64,000 nt of DNA from Pseudomonas kitaguniensis (GCF_009296165.1 NZ_VUAZ01000105.1:1-64000); one strand, 5' to 3'; shown: positions 38,032 through 47,714, numbered from the stretch's first letter. Notes: generated by a model from the sequence alone, not told the origin. Translations and numbers: made by a program.

Positions 38032-38121
38032 TGGCGGAGAGATAGGGATTCGAACCCTAGGTACCGGTGAAGGTACAACGGATTTCGAATCCGTCCCATT
38101 CGGCCACTCTGGCATCTCTCC
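38032..38121 (-). tRNA. tRNA-Ser (anticodon CGA)
   Basis: 90-nt type II tRNA with encoded CCA. Acceptor GGAGAGA pairs with TCTCTCC, the anticodon loop is TTCGAAA (CGA, reads UCG), the variable arm is long, and the T arm contains GGTTCGAATCC. It follows purC on the same strand and borders the AT-rich accessory stretch on its 3' side. Confidence 0.95.
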
Positions 38122-38204
38122 AACGGCGCGCATCATAACAGTGTGTTTCGCGGAAGCAAACCCCAAAAGCGATTTTTTTCCGTTCTATCAGATGCTTGCG
38201 TCGA

Positions 38205-38917
38205 TTAAAGCGGTACGCCGAGGCGGTTGGCGACTTCTTCGTAGGCTTCGATGACGTCACCGAGGCCTTGGCGGAAGCGGTCTTTGTCCATCTTCTTCTT
38301 GGTGTCTTTGTCCCACAGGCGACAGCCGTCGGGGCTGAATTCATCGCCCAGGACGATGGAGCGTCGTGGAACACGCCGAACTCCAGTTTGAAGTCGACCA
38401 GCAACAGGCCCGCGTCGTCGAACAGCTTGCTCAGCACTTCGTTGACCTTGAGGGACAACTCTTTCATGCGCGCCAGTTGCTCGGCGGTGCCCCAGCCGAA
38501 GGCCACAACGTGGGATTCGTTGATGAACGGGTCGCCCTTGGCGTCGTCCTTCAGGAACAGCTCAAACGTGTAAGGGTTGAGCTTGAGGCCCTCTTCCACG
38601 CCGAGGCGTTTGACCAGGCTGCCGGCGGCGTAGTTACGCACGACGCATTCGACCGGGATCATGTCGAGCTTTTTCACCAGGCATTCGGTGTCGCCCAGCA
38701 GTTTGTCGAATTGGGTCGGGATGCCGGCCGCTTCGAGTTTCTGCATGATGAAGGCGTTGAACTTGTTGTTCACCATGCCTTTGCGATCAAGCTGTTCGAT
38801 GCGCTTGCCGTCGAACGCCGAGGTGTCGTTGCGAAACAGCAGGATCAGGCGGTTGGCGTCGTCGGTTTTGTACACCGACTTGGCTTTGCCGCGGTAGAGT
38901 TCTTCACGTTTTTCCAT
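38205..38917 (-). pseudogene. purC: SAICAR synthase, apparently frameshifted by one base
   Basis: Phosphoribosylaminoimidazole-succinocarboxamide synthase, purine pathway. The N-terminal 177 residues are normal ([20 protein letters not shown]..., [36 protein letters not shown]). At 38362 a single C seems lost from GAGCCGTCG. Restoring it gives [15 protein letters not shown]..., ending [14 protein letters not shown] at the stop at 38205, 237 residues, the normal length. As read, the last third is scrambled and runs on to 38057 over the tRNA gene. Loss of PurC would make the strain a purine auxotroph, so a sequencing error is more likely. Confidence 0.9.
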
Positions 38918-38944
38918 GATGGGCTCCGCTTTGAGTGAGGTGGG

Positions 38945-39702
38945 CTAGGCGATGTGTCGCCAGTCGAGCCCTGAATCTTGATCGGCCAATTGCAGCCAGT
39001 CCGGGTCGCACCCAAGGGTGTCGACAAAACATTGCCGGGCAAGCGTCGGCAGGTTGTTCTTGCTGCTCAGGTGGGCCAGGACCAGGTGCTGCAGGTCTTG
39101 CCAGCCCAACTCATACACCAGGTACGCGGCCTGGTGGTTGTTCAAATGCCCCAGCTCGCCGCCCACCCGTTGCTTGAGAAAGTACGGGTAGTGCCCACGC
39201 GCCAGCAGGTCTCGGCAGTGGTTGGACTCGATCATCAATGCATCGAGGTCGCGGTAACCGTCCAGCACCTTGGCGCAGTAGGAGCCCAGGTCGGTGAGCA
39301 CGCCGAAACGTCGCTCACCGTCACTGAATACGTACTGTGTCGGCTCCTGTGCGTCGTGCGCCACAGCAATCACATTGATGCTCAACGCGCCAATTTGCAG
39401 CTGCTCGCCACCGGCCAGGAAACCTGCGGGTTCTATGGGTTTGCGCATCCCGCGCAAGGTGCCGCGACTCAGGTATACCGGAAGATTGTAGCGCCGAGAC
39501 AGCAAACCCACGCCATGCACGTGATCGGCATGTTCGTGGGTTACCAGAATCGCGCTCAGTTGCGAGGGGTGAACCCCCAAACGCAACAGGCGCCGCTCGT
39601 TTCTTTTAACGAGAAACCACAATCCACCAGCACATACGTGTCGTCATGTGCGACCAGCGTGCCGTTCCCTTGGCTACCGCTGCCGAGAACGGCAAAACGC
39701 AT
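38945..39702 (-). pseudogene. MBL-fold metallo-hydrolase (YycJ/VicX-like), apparently frameshifted
   Basis: Canonical metallo-beta-lactamase fold protein with HEHADH (zinc motif in LVTHEHADHVHGVG), then IAVAHDAQEP and LVLAHLSSKNN. The start is ATG 39702 (MRFAVLGSGSQGNGTLVAHDD). The frame breaks at 39598, where CTCGT should be CTCCGT. One added base joins GFSLKET to ERRLLRLGVHPSQLS. Restored length is 252 residues. It stands between bamC (4 nt) and purC in one operon, as in other pseudomonads. Substrate unknown. Confidence 0.87.
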
Positions 39703-39706
39703 CGGA

Positions 39707-40822
39707 TCAGCCCAGGTTGTCCTGAATCACGCCCAACACTTTGCGCGCTGTTTCAGCTGGCGCGACAGTGTTGATGTTTTTCTCGACGGTGACTTGTACG
39801 CTTTCGCCAACCTTGCTCAAACGAACCTGGTAACGCTCGGCGCGGGTTTCAACTTCTTCCTTGGTCGGCGTGGTGCCGAACAGTTTGCCGAAGAAACCTG
39901 GCTCTTCGTCTTTCTTCACGGCTTTTTCAGCCACGTTGATGTAGTACAGGCCAAGGCTGCGGTTGATGTCTTCAACGCGCCAAGGGCCCTTCTCCAGCGC
40001 GCGACCTACACTGGCCCAGGCACGGTCGAGGTCTTCACCCAGGTTGAGCACCACGTTGCCGCTGCCGTCTTCGGTGAGGCTGACGCGGTTAGGCGTGTCG
40101 TAATCGCGTGCGGCGAGCAGGGAAACGGAACCGCCCTTCTCGGAGATACGGCTCATGCTGGCCAGCATTTCGTCGACCAACGCGGCGTCAACGCCCAGGT
40201 TGACCGAGCGCGGGGTGAAGTCGACGTTGGCGGTGCTGCCGGCTGGGCGCTCGGCGCTGACCACATAGACTTCACTGGTGTTGCGCTGCACGCCGGGCTC
40301 GATGCGTACACGCACACGGGCTTCGCTGTCGGCGGCTACACCGCTCGCCTGCAGGCGCTGGGCCATGTTAGCGGACAGTTCGCTGCTGCGCTGCCATGCA
40401 GTGGTGAACTCACCGGTCTGCGGGCGTTGCTGGTCAATGCGAAAACCGTTGTCCTGGAAGAACTGCACGGCCACCGGCCAGACTTCGGCAGGCGGGCGTT
40501 GCGCGATGATCCAGCGGTTGTCGCCGCTCTTTTGCAGGCTGTAGTCGCTGGCGTCCGCCACGGCCGTGATCGGCTGTGGGCGTGGCACCACGTACTCACC
40601 CTTGGCGGTGTCGTCGGCGACGTTGCGCGGAATAGGCAGCAACGGGTCAAGGCGCTTGGCGACATTGACGTCCGGCGGCAGTTGCATCGGTTTGGTTGCT
40701 TGTGCTTCCAGGTAATCGCTGCCGCGGTCACGGAAGTAACCATCCGGGCCCCAAATCCAACCGCAGCCACTGGTGCTGGAGATAATCAAGGCAAGTGCGG
40801 AAAGTCCGGCCAATCGCTTCAT
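39707..40822 (-). CDS. bamC: Outer membrane assembly lipoprotein BamC
   Basis: A 371-residue lipoprotein (formerly NlpB) of the BAM complex, which inserts beta-barrels into the outer membrane. The signal peptide ends in a lipobox with cysteine 20 (SSTSGC). The conserved unstructured BamD-binding part (GYFRDRGSDYLEAQATKPMQLPPDV) follows, then two helix-grip domains. Cotranscribed with dapA upstream (17 nt gap) and the MBL hydrolase downstream. Confidence 0.93.
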   Translation of the reverse strand: MKRLAGLSALALIISSTSGCGWIWGPDGYFRDRGSDYLEAQATKPMQLPPDVNVAKRLDPLLPIPRNVADDTAKGEYVVPRPQPITAVADASDYSLQKSGDNRWIIAQRPPAEVWPVAVQFFQDNGFRIDQQRPQTGEFTTAWQRSSELSANMAQRLQASGVAADSEARVRVRIEPGVQRNTSEVYVVSAERPAGSTANVDFTPRSVNLGVDAALVDEMLASMSRISEKGGSVSLLAARDYDTPNRVSLTEDGSGNVVLNLGEDLDRAWASVGRALEKGPWRVEDINRSLGLYYINVAEKAVKKDEEPGFFGKLFGTTPTKEEVETRAERYQVRLSKVGESVQVTVEKNINTVAPAETARKVLGVIQDNLG

Positions 40823-40839
40823 GCGTAGTGCTTCCTCAA

Positions 40840-41718
40840 TTAAACCAGGACGCCGGACTGGCGCAGGGCCTGTCGCAGCGGTTCGTGACAGGCTTCGCTG
40901 AGCCGGGTGAGCGGCAGACGGATACCGTCCGGCATCAAGCCCATTTCAAACAGCGCCCATTTCACGGGAATAGGGTTGGATTCGATAAACAGTGTTTTGT
41001 TGAGCGGCATCAGCTTCTCGTGGATGGCACGGGCGGTTACGGCGTCACCGGCGATGGCGGCGGCGCACATCTCGCTCATGGCACGCGGAGCGACGTTGGC
41101 GGTCACCGAGATATTGCCTTTGCCACCCAGCAGGATCAGCTCGACAGCCGTGGCATCGTCACCGGAATACACCAGGAAGTCGCTGCTCACGCCGGCCAGG
41201 ATGTCTTTGGCACGTTGCAGGTCGCCGGTGGCTTCCTTGATACCGATGATGTTCGGCACGCTGGACAGACGGATCACGGTCGCCGCCTGCATGTCGCAAG
41301 CAGTGCGGCCGGGTACGTTGTAGAGGATCTGCGGAATATCAACCGCTTCGGCAATGGTGCGAAAGTGCTGATACAGGCCTTCCTGGGTCGGCTTGTTGTA
41401 GTACGGCGTCACCAGAAGGCAGGCATCGGCGCCGGCTTTCCTGGCGTTTTTGGTCAGCTCGATCGCTTCACGCGTCGAGTTGGCGCCCGTACCGGCGATC
41501 ACGGCGATGCGACCCGCGACACGCTTTACCACAAATTCGATCACCTTGATGTGTTCTTCCACATCCAGCGTGGCCGATTCACCTGTGGTGCCGACCGCCA
41601 CGATGGCGTTGGTGCCTTCTTGCAGGTGGAAGTCCACCAGTTTGCCCAGGCTATCCCAGTCGAGATGACCTTGTGCATCCATGGGTGTGACCAGTGCCAC
41701 CATACTGCCCGCAATCAT
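40840..41718 (-). CDS. dapA: 4-hydroxy-tetrahydrodipicolinate synthase
   Basis: A 292-residue TIM-barrel aldolase of lysine and peptidoglycan synthesis. Schiff-base lysine in IIGIKEATGD, catalytic Tyr in ILYNVPGRTACD, and GTTGESATL (Thr pair) are present. Start ATG 41718 is set by AGGAG; a longer frame to 41898 is noise. First gene of the dapA-bamC-MBL-purC operon. Confidence 0.96.
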   Translation of the reverse strand: MIAGSMVALVTPMDAQGHLDWDSLGKLVDFHLQEGTNAIVAVGTTGESATLDVEEHIKVIEFVVKRVAGRIAVIAGTGANSTREAIELTKNARKAGADACLLVTPYYNKPTQEGLYQHFRTIAEAVDIPQILYNVPGRTACDMQAATVIRLSSVPNIIGIKEATGDLQRAKDILAGVSSDFLVYSGDDATAVELILLGGKGNISVTANVAPRAMSEMCAAAIAGDAVTARAIHEKLMPLNKTLFIESNPIPVKWALFEMGLMPDGIRLPLTRLSEACHEPLRQALRQSGVLV

Positions 41719-41990
41719 GCAACCGCTCCTGCCGGAAAAAGAGAGCCGTAATGGTACTGGCGCCAAGATGCTTGTACAAGCGAAGTACCGCCTGAGGACG
41801 CGTTCTCGATCAACTAAACGACGGGCAATGCCATCATTGGGCCAAAGCCTGCTCTGAAGCACGTTGAAATCAGACCGATCACGCAATGAAAACGCCACCT
41901 CCTATCCCTTGGCGACGCTTTTCGCTACCCTTCATGCTTTGATCGATACGGCCCGCACAGTATCGACCGCTCATCGTTTAGGAAGGCTGC

Positions 41991-42551
41991 ATGTCCACCC
42001 CCACAGTTCGCGAACAATTCCTTGTTATCAGTGCCCTCGGCGCCAACCCCATGGAGCTGACCAACGTCCTGTGCCGCGCCAGCCATGAAAATCGCTGCGC
42101 CGTTGTAACCTCGCGCCTGACTCGCCATGGCGAGTGCAGTGCGCTGGTGCTGCAGATTTCCGGGACCTGGGACGCCCTGGCGCGCCTGGAGACCGGCTTG
42201 CCGGGCCTGGCCAAGAAGCACGACTTTACGGTTAACGTGGTACGCAGCGCCGCGCTGGAAAATCGTCCACAGGCCCTGCCTTATGTAGCGTATGTCAGCT
42301 CGGCTTACCGCTCGGACATCGTCAACGAGCTGTGCCAGTTTTTTATCGACCACAACGTCGAGCTCGAAAACCTGACCTGCGACACCTATCAGGCCCCGCA
42401 AACCGGCGGCACCATGCTCAATGCCACGTTCACCGTGACCTTGCCGGCAGGCGTGCAGATCAGTTGGCTGCGTGACCAGTTCCTGGATTTCGCCGATGCC
42501 TTGAACCTCGACGCACTGATCGAGCCTTGGCGCCCACAAAACCCAATGTAA
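41991..42551 (+). CDS. gcvR: Glycine cleavage system transcriptional repressor-like ACT protein
   Basis: A 186-residue protein with two ACT domains (REQFLVISALGANPMELTNVLCRASHENRCAVVTSRL, then PYVAYVSSAYRSDIVNELCQFFIDHNVELENLTCD). GcvR has no DNA-binding domain and in E. coli binds GcvA. It is divergent from dapA and 10 nt upstream of bcp, the normal gcvR-bcp order. Confidence 0.9.
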   Translation: MSTPTVREQFLVISALGANPMELTNVLCRASHENRCAVVTSRLTRHGECSALVLQISGTWDALARLETGLPGLAKKHDFTVNVVRSAALENRPQALPYVAYVSSAYRSDIVNELCQFFIDHNVELENLTCDTYQAPQTGGTMLNATFTVTLPAGVQISWLRDQFLDFADALNLDALIEPWRPQNPM

Positions 42552-42561
42552 GGAAGTACTC

Positions 42562-43035
42562 ATGCCGGTAGCGATCGACACACCCGTGGCCGACTTCGAA
42601 GCCCAGGCCACCAGTGGCCAGACCTTCAGCCTCGCCGCCCTCAAGGGCAAGCAAGTGGTGATCTACTTCTACCCGAAAGACAGCACCCCGGGCTGTACCA
42701 CTGAAGGCCAGGGTTTTCGTGACCAGTACGCAGCGTTCAAGGCCGCCAATACAGAAGTGTTCGGCGTGTCGCGCGACAGCGTGAAGTCCCACGAAAACTT
42801 CAAGGGCAAGCAGGAGTTTCCGTTCGAGCTGATCAGCGATAAAGACGAAGCGGTTTGCCAGCTGTTTGATGTGATCAAGCTGAAGAAACTGTACGGCAAG
42901 GAATACCTGGGCGTGGATCGCAGCACTTTTCTGATCGACCAGGATGGCGTGCTGCGTCAGGAATGGCGCGGCGTGAAAGTGCCAGGGCATGTGGATGCCG
43001 TGCTGGCAGCGGCGCAGGCTTTGAACAAGGCTTGA
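42562..43035 (+). CDS. bcp: Thiol peroxidase Bcp (peroxiredoxin Q)
   Basis: A 157-residue peroxiredoxin with the TPGCTTEGQ active site (peroxidatic Cys45). The resolving cysteine found five residues later in E. coli Bcp is replaced by Gln, so resolution must use another thiol. Reduces peroxides and lipid hydroperoxides with thioredoxin. The ribosome binding site AAGGAAG precedes ATG 42562; operon with gcvR. Confidence 0.95.
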   Translation: MPVAIDTPVADFEAQATSGQTFSLAALKGKQVVIYFYPKDSTPGCTTEGQGFRDQYAAFKAANTEVFGVSRDSVKSHENFKGKQEFPFELISDKDEAVCQLFDVIKLKKLYGKEYLGVDRSTFLIDQDGVLRQEWRGVKVPGHVDAVLAAAQALNKA

Positions 43036-43043
43036 ATTCCCTC

Positions 43044-43084
43044 TGTGGCGAGCCGGCTTGCTATAGCAGGCCCACTCGCCGCAG
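43044..43084. repeat. Single diverged REP-type palindrome
   Basis: GGCGAG and CTCGCC arms frame an imperfect hairpin TGTGGCGAGCCGGCTTGC...; it lies between convergent bcp and perM and may serve as terminator. Confidence 0.5.
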
Positions 43085-43094
43085 CCAGGTTGTG

Positions 43095-44165
43095 TTACAA
43101 CAAAGGCGCCACAACCGGCTCTCGCCGTGGCCACGCATCCAGTACGGCCTTGAACAGCGTCGCCAGGGGGATCGCAAAAAATACCCCCCAAAAACCCCAC
43201 AACCCGCCAAACAACAACACCGCGCAGATGATCGCCACCGGGTGCAGGTTGACCGCCTCCGAGAACAGCAGTGGCACCAGCACATTGCCGTCCAGGGTCT
43301 GGATGATCCCGTAGACCGCCATCAGGTAGATAAACTGGTCACTCCAGCCCCACTGGAACAACGCGATCAACGTCACTGGCACCGTCACCACCACCGCGCC
43401 GACATACGGCACCACCACAGACACGCCCACCAGCAGTGCCAACAGCGCCGCGTAGTTCAGGTCCAAGGCTATAAAGGCGATGTAAGTGACGCCCCCGCAG
43501 ATAACAATTTCAATGACCTTGCCGCGGATGTAATTGGCGATCTGCCGGTTCATCTCCTCGGCCACCCGGGTAATCAGCGCGCGTTCACGCGGCAGGTAAC
43601 CGCTGACCCAACGGCCGATCATTGCGCGGTCCTTGAGGAAGAAAAACACCAGAATCGGCACCAGCACCAGGTAGATCATGATGTTGACCAGCAGCGGCAG
43701 GCTCGACAGGGAAAAGGTCAGCGCCCATTGCCCGAACTTGCCGATCTCGCCGCGTGCCAGCTCGATGGCCTGCAATACCTGCTCGTCTGACACCAGGTGC
43801 GGATAGCGCTCCGGCAACAGCAGCAACAGCGATTGCCACTTGGCGAGCATGCCCGGAAGCTCGTTGAACAAGGTGATCAATTGATGCCACAGCAGGGGCA
43901 ACACCACCACGATAAACACCACCAGCACACCCATGAACACTGCAAATACCAGCCCCACCGCCACCCCGCCCGGCAAACGCAAACGCTCCAGGGTGGTGAC
44001 CAAGCCTTGCATCAGGTACGCCAGCACCATCCCCGCCAACACCGGCGCCAACATCCCACCTAACGTGAGTACGGCGCTAAAGGCCAGGAACAGCAAAACG
44101 GCCAGCACCACGGCTTCTTCATCCGAGAAGTAGCGCTGAATCCAGTCTCGTAACACTTTGAACAT
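43095..44165 (-). CDS. AI-2E family (PerM-type) membrane transporter
   Basis: A 356-residue inner-membrane protein with about 8 helices and the family features ILVFFFLKDRAMIGRWVSGYLPRERALITRVAEEMN and GGVTYIAFIALDL. The family includes the E. coli AI-2 exporter TqsA and the PerM proteins; transport substrate unproven here. The start is ATG 44165, preceded by a second in-frame Met. Followed on the same strand after TusA-like gene by 30 nt, probably one operon. Confidence 0.88.
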   Translation of the reverse strand: MFKVLRDWIQRYFSDEEAVVLAVLLFLAFSAVLTLGGMLAPVLAGMVLAYLMQGLVTTLERLRLPGGVAVGLVFAVFMGVLVVFIVVVLPLLWHQLITLFNELPGMLAKWQSLLLLLPERYPHLVSDEQVLQAIELARGEIGKFGQWALTFSLSSLPLLVNIMIYLVLVPILVFFFLKDRAMIGRWVSGYLPRERALITRVAEEMNRQIANYIRGKVIEIVICGGVTYIAFIALDLNYAALLALLVGVSVVVPYVGAVVVTVPVTLIALFQWGWSDQFIYLMAVYGIIQTLDGNVLVPLLFSEAVNLHPVAIICAVLLFGGLWGFWGVFFAIPLATLFKAVLDAWPRREPVVAPLL

Positions 44166-44195
44166 CAATTAACCTCGGGTGGTGGGGCAAACGGC

Positions 44196-44435
44196 TCAGG
44201 CCTTGCGCAACCAATAACGGTACACACCGGCGAGGTCGTCTTCGTGCAACAGGGTATGCCCGGCCAACTTGGCGAACGTGCGGAAATCGCGCTGGGAGCC
44301 CGCGTCCGTGGCGGTCACTTTAAGCACCGCACCACTGGCCAACCGGTTCAGCTCCAGCTTGGCCTTGAGCAACGGCAACGGGCAATTGAGGCCACTGGCA
44401 TCGAGTTCGGCATCAAAGGCTACAGCGTCAGTCAT
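44196..44435 (-). CDS. TusA family sulfurtransferase-like protein
   Basis: A 79-residue protein with the TusA signature LNCPLPLLKAK containing the CPxP cysteine (Cys18). Family members relay sulfur for tRNA thiolation, molybdenum cofactor or selenium use. The length and the position between perM and the BepA-like protease are typical for pseudomonads, where this is a second TusA-like protein. Confidence 0.9.
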   Translation of the reverse strand: MTDAVAFDAELDASGLNCPLPLLKAKLELNRLASGAVLKVTATDAGSQRDFRTFAKLAGHTLLHEDDLAGVYRYWLRKA

Positions 44436-44530
44436 GGTTTTACTCCGGGCAGGCGTTTGGGGTGCTTAGAATATCTGGTCCCACGCTCAGTGTCCGGCTA
44501 CAGTAAGCTCTTTGTCGAAAGGCCCTGTGC

Positions 44531-45964
44531 ATGACTTTTTTGCGCCCCACCCTGCTGACGCTGGCCTGCCTGCTGGCCTCTCCAGGCTTCGCTGACGACC
44601 TGCCGTCACTTGGCGACGCCAGTTCTGCCATTGTCTCGCCACAACAGGAATATCAGTTGGGCCGCGCATGGCTGGCCTACTTGCGGGGCCAGGTCTCGCA
44701 GCTCAATGACCCACAGCTCAAGGATTACGTCGAAACCAGCGTGTACAAGCTGGTAGAGACCAGCCAGGTGAATGACCGGCGCCTGGAGTTCATCCTGATC
44801 AACAGCCCGCAGCTCAACGCGTTTGCCGCACCCGGCGGCATCGTGGGGGTTAACGGCGGTTTGTTTCTGAATGCACAAACCGAGGGTGAATATGCCTCGG
44901 TACTCGCCCACGAATTGGCCCACTTGTCCCAGCGCCACTTTGCCCGTGGCGTGGAAGCGCAGTCGCGCATGCAGCTCCCGATGATGGCCGCGCTGCTCGG
45001 CGGCATCATCGCTGCCGCAGCGGGCGCCGGTGATGCCGGTATTGCCGCGATTGCCGGCAGCCAGGCGGCGGCCATTCAGGAGCAGCGCCGGTTCTCGCGC
45101 CAGAACGAGCAGGAGGCTGACCGTATCGGCATCGTCAATCTGGAAAAGGCCGGTTACGACCCGCGCTCCATGCCAACCATGTTCGAACGCCTGATGCGCC
45201 AATACCGTTTCGACGCCAAGCCGCCGGAGTTCCTGCTGACTCACCCGGTGACCGAATCGCGTATCGCCGACACCCGCAACCGCGCAGAGCAAGCCAAAGC
45301 CGGCGGCAAGGAAGACAGCTTGCGCTATCAACTGATTCGCGCACGCGTGCAACTGCAATACGAAGACACCTCAGGCCTCGCCGCCAAGCGCTTCCGGGCG
45401 CAATTGGACGAGAACCCGAAAAACGATGTGGCGCGTTATGGCTTGGCCATCGCCCAGATCAAAGGCACGCAGTACAAAGAGGCGCGCGAAAGCTTGCAGC
45501 CGCTGTTGGCCAAGGCACCCAACGACATCACCTACAACCTGGCGCAGATCGAGTTGGACATCGCCAACAACCGCTTGCCCGATGCGCAGCAACGCACCGA
45601 TCAGATGCTCACCCAGTACCCTGGCAACTATCCGTTGAACCAGGTGCGAGTGGACTTGCTGCTCAAGCAGAACCGCACCGCCGATGCCGAAAAGGCGCTG
45701 GATGCCCTGCTCAAATCGCGCCCTGATGATCCGGACGTGTGGTACCAGGTCGCCGAAACGCGCGGCTTGTCCGGCAATATCATCGGCTTGCATCAAGCCC
45801 GCGCCGAGTACTTCGCGCTGGTGGGCGATTTCCAGCAAGCCATTCAGCAACTGGACTTTGCCAAGCGCCGGGCAGGCAACAACTTCCCCTTGTCCTCGCG
45901 CATTGACGCACGCCAACGCGAGCTGATCGAACAGGAACGCTTGGTCAAAGGGATGATGAGCTAA
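44531..45964 (+). CDS. Periplasmic M48 metalloprotease/TPR chaperone (BepA-like)
   Basis: A 477-residue protein with signal peptide (LLTLACLLASPGFA). Zinc motif HELAH at 127-131 and the third ligand in QNEQEADRIG define family M48. From about residue 300 to the end there are tetratricopeptide repeats (DVARYGLAIAQIKGTQYKEARESL, ITYNLAQIELDIANNRLPDAQQ). This is the domain order of E. coli BepA (YfgC), which degrades or repairs outer-membrane proteins such as LptD. Terminator downstream. Confidence 0.9.
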   Translation: MTFLRPTLLTLACLLASPGFADDLPSLGDASSAIVSPQQEYQLGRAWLAYLRGQVSQLNDPQLKDYVETSVYKLVETSQVNDRRLEFILINSPQLNAFAAPGGIVGVNGGLFLNAQTEGEYASVLAHELAHLSQRHFARGVEAQSRMQLPMMAALLGGIIAAAAGAGDAGIAAIAGSQAAAIQEQRRFSRQNEQEADRIGIVNLEKAGYDPRSMPTMFERLMRQYRFDAKPPEFLLTHPVTESRIADTRNRAEQAKAGGKEDSLRYQLIRARVQLQYEDTSGLAAKRFRAQLDENPKNDVARYGLAIAQIKGTQYKEARESLQPLLAKAPNDITYNLAQIELDIANNRLPDAQQRTDQMLTQYPGNYPLNQVRVDLLLKQNRTADAEKALDALLKSRPDDPDVWYQVAETRGLSGNIIGLHQARAEYFALVGDFQQAIQQLDFAKRRAGNNFPLSSRIDARQRELIEQERLVKGMMS

Positions 45965-45978
45965 AACTTTCACCCACA

Positions 45979-46017
45979 AAAAAGCCCCGCCTTCGTTAAC
46001 CGAAGGCGGGGCTTTTT
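45979..46017. terminator. Strong bidirectional terminator
   Basis: A 17-bp perfect stem AAAAAGCCCCGCCTTCG / CGAAGGCGGGGCTTTTT around TTAAC. Serves the BepA-like gene and the convergent mucD. Confidence 0.92.
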
Positions 46018-46044
46018 GTTGTTACCGGGTTACAGGCTAGCGGA

Positions 46045-47480
46045 TTACTCGGCCAGCTTGAAGGTGATGAAGCTTGCGCGGCCCTGACGCAGAACCCGCA
46101 TCGACACCGAACGGTTCTTCGGCAGCGCCTTGGCGATGTCGGTGAACTGTTTGGTGCTGTCGATGGCTTGGTTGTTCAGGTGCGTGATCACGTCACCCGG
46201 CTGCAAGCCAATCAGAGAGGCAGGGCCGTCCTGCACTTCTTTGATGACAACGCCACTTTTAAGGTCGAAGCTCTTCTTCTGTTCATCCGTCAGCTCAGCC
46301 ACGGCGATGCCCAGGCGGTTACTGCTGCGCTCGGCGCCAGGCTTTGCATTGCCCAAAGCATCCAGGGCAGCACCCTCTTCCGGGATGGCACCGACCGTCA
46401 GCTCTACGCTTTGGCGTTTACCTTCACGAATCACTTCCAGCTTGGCTTTACTGCCCGCCTTGAGCGCGCCTACCAAGTGCGGCAAGTCTGCCGACATGAT
46501 GATCGGTTGGCCATTCATGCTCAGAATCACGTCACCCACTTGCAGGCCACCTTTGGCAGCCGGGCCGTCATCCTGGATCTGCGCGACCAGTGCACCGGCC
46601 GGCTTATCGAGGCCGAAGGACTCAGCCAGGTCTTTGTTCACTTCCTGAATCACTACGCCCAACCAACCACGGCTAACCTTGCCACCGCTTTTCAGTTGAT
46701 TGGAAACGTCCATGGCCACGTCAATCGGGATGGCGAAAGAAACACCCATGAAACCACCGGAGCGGGTGTAGATCTGCGAGTTGATCCCGACCACTTCACC
46801 CGCCAGGTTGAACAGCGGACCACCCGAGTTACCCGGGTTGATCGGCACGTCGGTCTGGATGAAAGGCACGTAGTTTTCGTTTGGCAGGCTGCGACCGATG
46901 GCGCTGACGATGCCCTGGGTCACGGTATGGTCAAAACCAAACGGCGAACCGATCGCCACTACCCATTGCCCCGCCTTCAGGTCTTGGGATTTACCGAGTT
47001 TCAATACCGGCAAATCTTTGCCTTCGATTTTCAGCAAAGCCACATCGGAACGCGGGTCAGTGCCCACCAGCTTGGCTTTCAGCTCGCTGCGATCAGCCAG
47101 GCGCACGAGAATCTCGTCAGCGTCGGCAATCACATGGTTGTTGGTGAGAATGTAGCCATCGGGAGAAATGATGAACCCCGAGCCCAAGGACTGCGCCTCA
47201 CGCTGGCCACCACCGCCACGCGGGGAACGCGGCTGCGGCATGCCACGCTCGAAGAACTCGCGCAGCATCGGCGGCAAGCCCTCAAGGTCCGGCATCTGCT
47301 GGTTCGAGACTTTGCGATCCGGCAGTTTTTGCGTGGTACTGATGTTTACCACCGCAGGCGATGCTTGCTCCACCAATTGGGTGAAGTCAGGCAGTTCGAC
47401 GCTTGCGCGGGCACGGCCTGACCCAGCACCAACACCGTGGCGACTATGGATAGGTAAGACTTCAAACGTGGTATCGACAT
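46045..47480 (-). pseudogene. mucD: Periplasmic serine protease MucD, apparently frameshifted near the signal peptide
   Basis: HtrA/DegP family protease that dampens the AlgU envelope stress response. The catalytic triad is visible: H in YILTNNHVI, D in RSDVALLKI, S in NPGNSGGPLF, and two PDZ domains follow. ATG 47480 begins a signal peptide (SYLSIVATVLVLGQAVPAQA) but the frame breaks at 47400, where TTCGACGC should be TTCGACCGC. One added base joins AQA to VELPDFTQLVEQASPAVVN. Restored length is 478 residues. As read, only a signal-less protein from 47376 could form. Last gene of the algU-mucA-mucB-mucD cluster. Confidence 0.9.
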
Positions 47481-47714
47481 ACAGCTCCCGTTACGACGAG
47501 CAGGGTTGAGCGACAGGGTTCAAGAAACGCCGAAAACTGCGACCGGCATTTTTGTTCCGCGAACAAAACAAGGCCAGCGCCGTTAAGCCCTGACCTATAA
47601 AAAACATGGGGGATTTTTGCAAGTGAAAATACTGATCCAGAAATTTCATGCTCTCAGCACTCGACCAAGCACACGCTCAGATTGAAAGGTCAGGATGAAC
47701 ACAGGATTAACAAT

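Noticed and set aside
38057..38204. Extended C-terminus of purC overlapping tRNA-Ser
   Set aside because: An artefact of the frameshift at 38362; the restored frame stops at 38205.
38978..40828. 616-codon plus-strand open frame across bamC and the MBL gene
   Set aside because: Antisense shadow of conserved genes whose own frames carry clear motifs.
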